Shown: positions 33,823 to 38,913 of the stretch, in pieces | Layout of the letters: each line of letters starts with the position of its first letter | Numbering within the stretch: position 1 is the first letter of the stretch | NCBI GenBank assembly: GCA_021201815.1 | Contig: JAJQEC010000148.1 | Location: 1-38,913, forward strand | Length of the DNA stretch: 38,913 nucleotides | Source of the DNA: Candidatus Azobacteroides sp. | GTDB lineage: Bacteria > Bacteroidota > Bacteroidia > Bacteroidales > WRGA01 | Reading direction: 5' to 3' | Notes under the pieces: generated by a model | The model's database searches: none | The model's input: only the letters and a program-made list of their open reading frames with translations | Told to the model about the DNA's origin: nothing | Position numbers and translations under genes: made by a program

Positions 33823-33837
33823 CTTTTTGAAAAAAAG

Positions 33838-35436
33838 TTACGGATTATATGCCTCTTTTTTCCGCATTCGTAATTCGTGTTTGATAAATCGTCTTATGGA
33901 GCGGAACTTGGGGTGAGGTACGTATTTCGGCCGGAGGTTGCTTTCTTTTACCATAAAAGCCAGCAGGCAGAACAGGCTGATAAGGACCAGCCATCCATAA
34001 AGTTCTTTCATGGAAACCATAAGCGCCTGCTGTTGTAATGATCCGTAAAGCTCATTCAAGGGAATACGTTGGCTATGGGGGTTTACCCGGTCCAGTGTGC
34101 TGCCGAGCAACATGCTGTTCTTAGCCATGGTAATGTTCAGGGCACGTCCTAGTACGGCTGTTCCCATTGCACCCCCGAAGCCGGCGCTTACAAATGACTG
34201 TATGGTAATGGCCTGGGGGAAATACTGGAAGGGAACAAAAGATAAATAGGTGAGGAAGGTAATGGCAATCACTACGTATCCGAAACTTCTTAGAAATAAG
34301 GGTAAGATAAGTGCTTCCTTTGGCAGGTTATAATCGATGGTAAAATAAAGACACATCAGATACCCTGTAATTGCGGAAAAGCCGATCACAGCCATGGTTT
34401 TGTATTTCCATTTGCGACGGGCAAATGCATCATATGTAAAGGCACTTCCGGTAAGGATACCAGCCAGTACTACCCAGTTGAGGGAAATGGCATTCAGTTC
34501 ATCGTATCCCAGGATGGCTTCCATATAAATATGTTCCAGTAAATGGGAGGGGGCAAGCAGCAGATCAATCACCATATATATTAAAAAGGTACTGTATACG
34601 GCTTTAAAGGTCCATGTTTTCAGGGCAATAAAAGGATGCCGGATGAAGGATGCACGCCAGAGGTTAAGCAACAGGATAATGGCTGTTGCTATTAAGGCTG
34701 CCCGCATGTTGACGGAATCAAACCAATCGTAATATTCTCCATATACACAGATATAAATAATTCCTAACAGGGTGAGTGCCCACATGGCAGCTCCCAGCCA
34801 GTCTATTCCCAACAGCGGAAGTTTCCGCATGGAACGGTAACTCCGGAATCCGATGACAGTAACCAGCATGACTATTCCGAGCAGACTTGTTATTACGAGG
34901 TGCACATATTCCCATTTTGTCAGAAAGGCTGTATAAACAGTTAGTAATCCGGATAACTGGATGCAGGTTTGTACCAGTAAATATACATAACAAAAGAAAA
35001 CAGAAAGATCTCTTTTCGGCGTTATCCATAGTTGAATAGTGGAATTACATTCGAAGGTTGCCCACATCCGGAAAACTCCGGCAATAAAACAGGTGACGAC
35101 CAGAATCGGTACGCTTCCGGTATGCATGCAGATGAGATTGCACAGAATAAGGCCGATGCTGCAGGTGAGCAAAGCATTCTTTGAGGCAAACCGGAATTTC
35201 AACCGGAACATAATGGTAAATGTCAGTCCCATGCCTACCATAGAAGAATAGCCAGCCATCATAATATCTTCCTGCAGCAAGGCCAGGGAACCTACCATTT
35301 CACTTACGGCTGCCAGGTAAATTCCTCCGGATAACTGGAAGATAATCACAAAGGCCACTATAATCCATGGTCTTATTTTCTGTGGAATAAAATCCCGCAT
35401 GGCAGGAATAGTAAATGGTCCGGTTTCGTGGTGCAT
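33838..35436 (-). CDS. MFS drug efflux permease (EmrB/DHA2-like)
   Basis: This 532-aa inner-membrane protein has about fourteen hydrophobic helices, the size and layout of the DHA2 (14-TM) major facilitator group. Short basic loops follow the early helices (MFRLKFRFASKN). The first Met (MHHETGPF) is used; Met13 is an alternative. It would drive proton-coupled export of toxic compounds together with the HlyD-type adaptor and a TolC-type channel. It is the last gene of the operon, 3 bp after the adaptor gene, and a REP element follows its stop. Confidence 0.88.
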   Translation of the reverse strand: MHHETGPFTIPAMRDFIPQKIRPWIIVAFVIIFQLSGGIYLAAVSEMVGSLALLQEDIMMAGYSSMVGMGLTFTIMFRLKFRFASKNALLTCSIGLILCNLICMHTGSVPILVVTCFIAGVFRMWATFECNSTIQLWITPKRDLSVFFCYVYLLVQTCIQLSGLLTVYTAFLTKWEYVHLVITSLLGIVMLVTVIGFRSYRSMRKLPLLGIDWLGAAMWALTLLGIIYICVYGEYYDWFDSVNMRAALIATAIILLLNLWRASFIRHPFIALKTWTFKAVYSTFLIYMVIDLLLAPSHLLEHIYMEAILGYDELNAISLNWVVLAGILTGSAFTYDAFARRKWKYKTMAVIGFSAITGYLMCLYFTIDYNLPKEALILPLFLRSFGYVVIAITFLTYLSFVPFQYFPQAITIQSFVSAGFGGAMGTAVLGRALNITMAKNSMLLGSTLDRVNPHSQRIPLNELYGSLQQQALMVSMKELYGWLVLISLFCLLAFMVKESNLRPKYVPHPKFRSIRRFIKHELRMRKKEAYNP

Positions 35437-35439
35437 ATA

Positions 35440-36474
35440 TTAATAAGTAATGATACATTCAACATTCATCCCGGCGCGGAGACGATGCATGTCTTCAGGA
35501 GAATTTTCTTCGGAGAATTCAATATGGATAGGAATACGTTGGGTTACTTTTACGAAATTCCCGGAGGAGTTATCCTGAGGGAAAAGGGAAAAGCTGGCTC
35601 CGGTAGCCCTTGAAATGGCTTTCACTTTTCCTTTGTATATAATTCCCGGTACGGCATCTACCTCAATCTTTACCGGTTGCCCCTGTTGAATATGATAGGT
35701 CTGGGTTTCTTTGTAGTTCGCTACCACCCACTTATGCTGGTTGTCTACCATATCCACGAGCGTTTGACCGGGTTGGACAAGTTGTCCGGCCTGAATTTCT
35801 TTTCTCCCGGTTGTTCCGTCACATGGAGCGGTAATAACCGTATAGGAAAGGTTTAACCGTGCAAGGTCGAGAGCTGCTTCTGCCAGTTTAATTCCCGCAT
35901 CCATTTGTTGGAGCCGCTGGTTGTGTTCCTGTTTTACCAGTGCCGTAGACTGTTTCTGGCGCTGCAGTAATTCGTATCTTGCTTTGGCAGCTTCGTAATT
36001 TGTTTTTACCGCATCATACTGCTGTTTTGTAACGGCATCCTGCTCCAATAGGTTTTTATAACGCCTATATTCGGATTCAGCATTCTCCAATAGGATTTTT
36101 GCTTCCTGTACACCTGCATCCGATACGGAAATATTGTTTTGTGTAGTATGAATGGTAGAGGTAACGACCGTTTTTCCGGATAAGGCATTCTGGTAATCCG
36201 CTTCTGCCTGTGCCAGCCTGAAACGGAACTCCGCATCTTCAATCAGGACAAGGGTATCTCCTTTTTTGACTTCCTGGTATTCATCGAAATATACTTCTTT
36301 GATAAATCCCTGCACACGGGAATTAACCGGGATAATCAGTTGTTTTACCTGTGCATTGTTCGTATGTTCCACATTGCCGAGAAAAACAAACCGGGAACAT
36401 ATCCATGCAAGGCCACATATGATTAACACTCCGACTACTGTATTGTAAGCCAGCTTCTTCGTTTTTCGTTTCAT
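35440..36474 (-). CDS. HlyD/EmrA-type membrane fusion protein
   Basis: This 344-aa protein has one N-terminal membrane helix (about 9-30), then NNAQVKQLIIPVNSRVQGFI and VKKGDTLVLIEDAEF (the lipoyl-like halves). A long coiled coil (about 75-190, rich in Glu, Gln and Ala) separates these from a beta-barrel (LSYTVITAPCDGTTG, IQAGQLVQPGQTLVDMV). This is the EmrA-like adaptor layout. It bridges the MFS pump and the outer-membrane channel in the periplasm. It is the middle gene of the operon, 24 bp after the TolC-like gene and 3 bp before the pump. Confidence 0.92.
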   Translation of the reverse strand: MKRKTKKLAYNTVVGVLIICGLAWICSRFVFLGNVEHTNNAQVKQLIIPVNSRVQGFIKEVYFDEYQEVKKGDTLVLIEDAEFRFRLAQAEADYQNALSGKTVVTSTIHTTQNNISVSDAGVQEAKILLENAESEYRRYKNLLEQDAVTKQQYDAVKTNYEAAKARYELLQRQKQSTALVKQEHNQRLQQMDAGIKLAEAALDLARLNLSYTVITAPCDGTTGRKEIQAGQLVQPGQTLVDMVDNQHKWVVANYKETQTYHIQQGQPVKIEVDAVPGIIYKGKVKAISRATGASFSLFPQDNSSGNFVKVTQRIPIHIEFSEENSPEDMHRLRAGMNVECIITY

Positions 36475-36498
36475 CCTGTTTATGTCGTTTTTGGTTAG

Positions 36499-37812
36499 TT
36501 ACAAGTTTCCTGAAGCTTTCTTCAGTTTGTAATAATGGAATAAGATATTGATCTGTGCATTGACGACTTGTAATTCGGCAGTGAGTTTTGAATTGCTTGC
36601 GTCCAGCATGTCTGTCAACAGCGCCAGTTCATTCAGGTACCGGTTATTGATGACTTCATAGTTCTGATGTGCCAGTTCCAGGCTTTTCAATTGGGTATCA
36701 TAAATAATAAAGGCTTCCTGAAAACGGATAAAGGCATCTTTTACTTCTGTGCGGACATTTTCTTTTACTAACAGATCGTATTCTACTGCTTTTTGTGTAG
36801 ATAGTTTCGCACGTTTTATTTCTTTCCCGGCTTTAAATGTGGATGCGATATCGAATGTAAGACCAATCCCTACATACCAATAGTTCAGGTTTTTGTCGAT
36901 AGGAGGTACTTCAATGGTGATAGGGCCGTCCAGAAAATCTCCGGCAATGATGGCTACGGATGGCAACCTGCCGGCTCTGGCAATTTTTTCTCCGTAGCGG
37001 GATTGTTCGATATGTAGTTCCGCCTGCTGTAAGACCGGGGAAACGGTAGCGGCTGTCTGTTGCCATTGTGCTTCGTCGGACAGGAACGGAAGGCGTTGAA
37101 GTAAACAGGTGTCTACTTGTATAGTTGTTTCTTCCGGGAGACCGAGCACGGTAGTTAGCTGATTGTTTATAATCCGTATGCTGTTCCGAACCTGAGTGAG
37201 GGATAGTTCCAGCGATTTTAGCTGTAATTCGTATCGGGTGATGTCATTTTTAAGGGCAATTCCTTCTTCCTGTCTTGCCCGTATTTCTTCCAGAAGCTTC
37301 CGGGTTTGTTCTATATTTTTTTCATATACTTTAGTCTGGTTTTCCAGTTTGTACATTTCGAGGTAATTGCCGGCCAGGAGAAACCGGATATCCTGTTTGT
37401 TTTTTTCTTTATCCAACTGTGTCAATTGATGTTGTAGCTTTGCAAGAGCTATTCCCGCAGATATGGCTCCTCCGGCATATATTACCTGAGAAGCTTCGAT
37501 AGCAAAGTTATTCCCGAAGTGCGGCATGGGAGCATTTTGTCCATGGGAGAAGTTCCTGTCCGATATCCGGGCATTTCCCAGATAACTGGCAGAAATGGAA
37601 ACATCGATCGAGGGCAGTTGTGCATTTTTGGCAACCTGTACGGCCTGGGCAGCTTCCTGTGTGGCAATATCGTATGTGCGGATGCTCCGGCTTTTTGTAT
37701 CAGCCAAATTAAACATGTCTTCAATACTCATCTTCTGAGATTGCTGACTGAATAAATAAGAACCGTCTGGTAAGAATAGAATTAAAAGGATTGTAAGGGT
37801 TATTTCTCTCAT
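36499..37812 (-). CDS. TolC-family outer-membrane efflux channel
   Basis: The protein has 437 aa from the start MREITLTILLILF, which opens a signal peptide; 30 upstream in-frame codons are ignored. The two halves show the OEP repeats: KMSIEDMFNLADTKSRSI and AAQAVQVAKNAQLPSIDVSIS in the first, KIARAGRLPSVAIIAGDF and LLVKENVRTEVKDAFIRFQEA in the second, with long helical stretches between. It would form a trimeric outer-membrane channel and periplasmic tunnel. It is the first gene of the three-gene efflux operon and diverges from the AraC regulator. Confidence 0.92.
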   Translation of the reverse strand: MREITLTILLILFLPDGSYLFSQQSQKMSIEDMFNLADTKSRSIRTYDIATQEAAQAVQVAKNAQLPSIDVSISASYLGNARISDRNFSHGQNAPMPHFGNNFAIEASQVIYAGGAISAGIALAKLQHQLTQLDKEKNKQDIRFLLAGNYLEMYKLENQTKVYEKNIEQTRKLLEEIRARQEEGIALKNDITRYELQLKSLELSLTQVRNSIRIINNQLTTVLGLPEETTIQVDTCLLQRLPFLSDEAQWQQTAATVSPVLQQAELHIEQSRYGEKIARAGRLPSVAIIAGDFLDGPITIEVPPIDKNLNYWYVGIGLTFDIASTFKAGKEIKRAKLSTQKAVEYDLLVKENVRTEVKDAFIRFQEAFIIYDTQLKSLELAHQNYEVINNRYLNELALLTDMLDASNSKLTAELQVVNAQINILFHYYKLKKASGNL

Positions 37813-37915
37813 ATGTGTTATTATTTCCAACGCTTTAGTGGAGGTGAAAAACTGGTGCAAATGTCGTGGAAAAAGTTCGCCGTTGAAAATCCGAAAAGAC
37901 ACAAAATTGGTTTCA

Positions 37916-37946
37916 TTTGGACTTGAGGCTTATTTTTTTAACTTTG
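37916..37946 (+). promoter_or_regulatory. Promoter of the AraC efflux regulator
   Basis: TTTG (37916-37919), 19 nt, then TAACTTTG (37939-37946) match the Bacteroidota promoter fully, about 22 nt before the start codon. On the opposite strand the best -7 for the efflux operon is only GACATTTG near 37860. Confidence 0.7.
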
Positions 37947-37968
37947 CAGCATTGTTAGAATACCTAAG

Positions 37969-38880
37969 ATGAAAGATAAGTTTCGGATTAAAAACATACT
38001 GGAGTTGCCCCTGGTTAGTAGTCAAACAACGGATATCAGGAAGAAAGTTACCTGTGTTATTATCGGACATGAAGAAATCAGCTCTTATTTTTCTTCTCCT
38101 GTTTATCTGGATGCCTTGCTTATCGGATTGGTTTTATCCGGCACAGGGGATGTTTGTGTAAATTATAAGTCTTATTGTGTGTCTGCCGATTCTTTGTTTA
38201 TCCTGTCTTCTTCTCATTTGTTTTATTTTAATTCCTGCAGTACGGACTTTCGTTGCCGTTGTCTGCTGGTAAGTAAAGAGTTTATGGAAGAAATGGATTC
38301 TACGGATATGATTTGTCAACGGATTAAATATGGGGTAAGAATGTATAATATGCCGGTTCTTTCTTTGGATAAGGAAGATGCAGTTTTATTATCGGAGCGG
38401 ATTTACACGGTAGACCAATCGCTGGATAAGGAGGGGCATTTTTATTATAAGGAGATGGTATTAAACAGGTTGTTTGCTTTTTATCTGGATCTGAGTGATA
38501 TAATCGAGCGAAAAGGATTGTCTTCGGAGAAGGGGAATGTGAATCGGTACGAAGGAATTATTCATTCTTTTATTGAGTTGCTGGCTACCCATTACCGGGA
38601 GGAACATTCGGTAGGGTTTTATGCTTCGGCGCTGAACCTTTCCCCGCATTACCTGACCCGGATCGTGAAACGCATTACCGGACAAAGTGTGTGCGATTTT
38701 ATTTTTGATATGTTATACAGCGAAGCATTGACGTTATTGACTCATTCGGAGTTATCCGTTCAGGAGATCGCCGGAAGGCTGCACTTCTCCGACCAGTCTG
38801 CTTTCGGGAAGTTCTTTAAAAGGAATGCCGGGATGTCTCCTGCGGATTACCGGAAAAGGAATGTGAGAATGCACCAATAA
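37969..38880 (+). CDS. AraC-family regulator of the efflux operon
   Basis: This 303-aa protein has an N-terminal sensing region with a cupin-like pattern (SYFSSPVYLDALLIGLVLSG, SLFILSSSHLFYF) and a C-terminal double helix-turn-helix (about 205-303). In the latter, YASALNLSPHYLTRIVKRIT and VQEIAGRLHFSDQSAFGKFF are followed by GMSPADYRK. It is transcribed away from the efflux operon with about 156 bp between the start codons, so it very likely controls that operon. Its stop is 5 bp before a REP element cut by the window end. Confidence 0.9.
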   Translation: MKDKFRIKNILELPLVSSQTTDIRKKVTCVIIGHEEISSYFSSPVYLDALLIGLVLSGTGDVCVNYKSYCVSADSLFILSSSHLFYFNSCSTDFRCRCLLVSKEFMEEMDSTDMICQRIKYGVRMYNMPVLSLDKEDAVLLSERIYTVDQSLDKEGHFYYKEMVLNRLFAFYLDLSDIIERKGLSSEKGNVNRYEGIIHSFIELLATHYREEHSVGFYASALNLSPHYLTRIVKRITGQSVCDFIFDMLYSEALTLLTHSELSVQEIAGRLHFSDQSAFGKFFKRNAGMSPADYRKRNVRMHQ

Positions 38881-38885
38881 GAGTG

Positions 38886-38913
38886 CCGTGTGCTGAGGCC
38901 TCACGGCTAATTA
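38886..38913 (+). repeat. REP-like element, copy 8, cut by the window end
   Basis: The first 28 bp of the family (CCGTGTGCTGAGGCCTCACGG, then CTAATTA) lie just after the AraC stop. The GAGGCC variant of the first hairpin matches copy 1 at 17415. Confidence 0.8.

Larger units (their letters stand above)
32715..33837. other. HU leader and REP-rich intergenic region
   Basis: This stretch covers the ~355-nt leader (or N-terminal extension) of the HU-like gene, its promoter at 33077-33109, an AT-rich part with no gene (33140-33465), and three REP elements (33466, 33595 and 33776) separated by ATTATCACATTGGCA-type satellite DNA. A 73-codon ORF on the minus strand (33459-33680) is a shadow of the repeats. 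Confidence 0.65.

Overview
The window looks like a chromosomal segment of a Bacteroidota species, most likely order Bacteroidales. The evidence is several secreted proteins ending in type IX secretion (T9SS) type-A sorting domains, an HU-like protein of the Bacteroidales HU-HIG type, promoters of the Bacteroidota form TTTG-N19-21-TAnnTTTG, few Shine-Dalgarno sequences, and AT-rich intergenic DNA full of small palindromic repeats. I cannot name the genus from sequence alone. No rRNA, tRNA, CRISPR array, complete insertion sequence or prophage was seen.

Layout. 1-4 kb: a PhnA-like membrane protein and a Cys-rich four-helix (copper-type) protein, then an NAD(P)-binding reductase, an AraC regulator and a VOC-like protein, all on the minus strand. 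4.1-9.4 kb: a minus-strand operon of three secreted fibre-like paralogs followed by a secreted lysyl-endopeptidase-like serine protease with a T9SS tail. 9.4-10.5 kb: an AT-rich gap and a small membrane protein. 10.5-24.3 kb: the most striking part, a tandem duplication of a three-gene minus-strand operon. Each copy has a ~1480-aa FG-GAP/VCBS protein with a T9SS tail, a 288-aa protein with a T9SS tail, and a ~120-aa protein with a signal peptide, a Pro-rich motif and a C-terminal membrane helix. Each copy also has a ~600-nt leader with near-identical sequence blocks, a small leader ORF and hairpins. 24.6-30.9 kb: an acyltransferase-3 protein, ecotin (a serine protease inhibitor), a 2x[4Fe-4S] ferredoxin, a coupled EamA transporter/nucleosidase pair and an SGNH-type lipoprotein. 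30.9-33.8 kb: repeats, stacked terminators and the HU-like gene. 33.8-38.9 kb: a TolC/HlyD/MFS efflux operon divergent from an AraC regulator.

Repeats. A 47-bp two-hairpin REP-like element occurs seven times complete and once cut by the window end. A 299-bp element with ~25-bp terminal inverted repeats occurs twice (26996-27294 and 31349-31647). Other short palindromic units fill the gaps at 17.2-17.9, 26.9-27.7, 31.0-31.8 and 33.4-33.8 kb. Many ORFs there are shadows of these repeats.

How the genes may work together. Both large clusters encode surface or secreted proteins that depend on T9SS, although the T9SS machinery itself is not in the window. The periplasmic protease inhibitor ecotin could protect the cell from trypsin-like enzymes, its own or foreign. 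The duplicated cassette is the best candidate here for an undescribed system: two co-secreted T9SS proteins plus a small protein with a sorting-signal-like tail, under a leader that has stayed more conserved than the genes it precedes.
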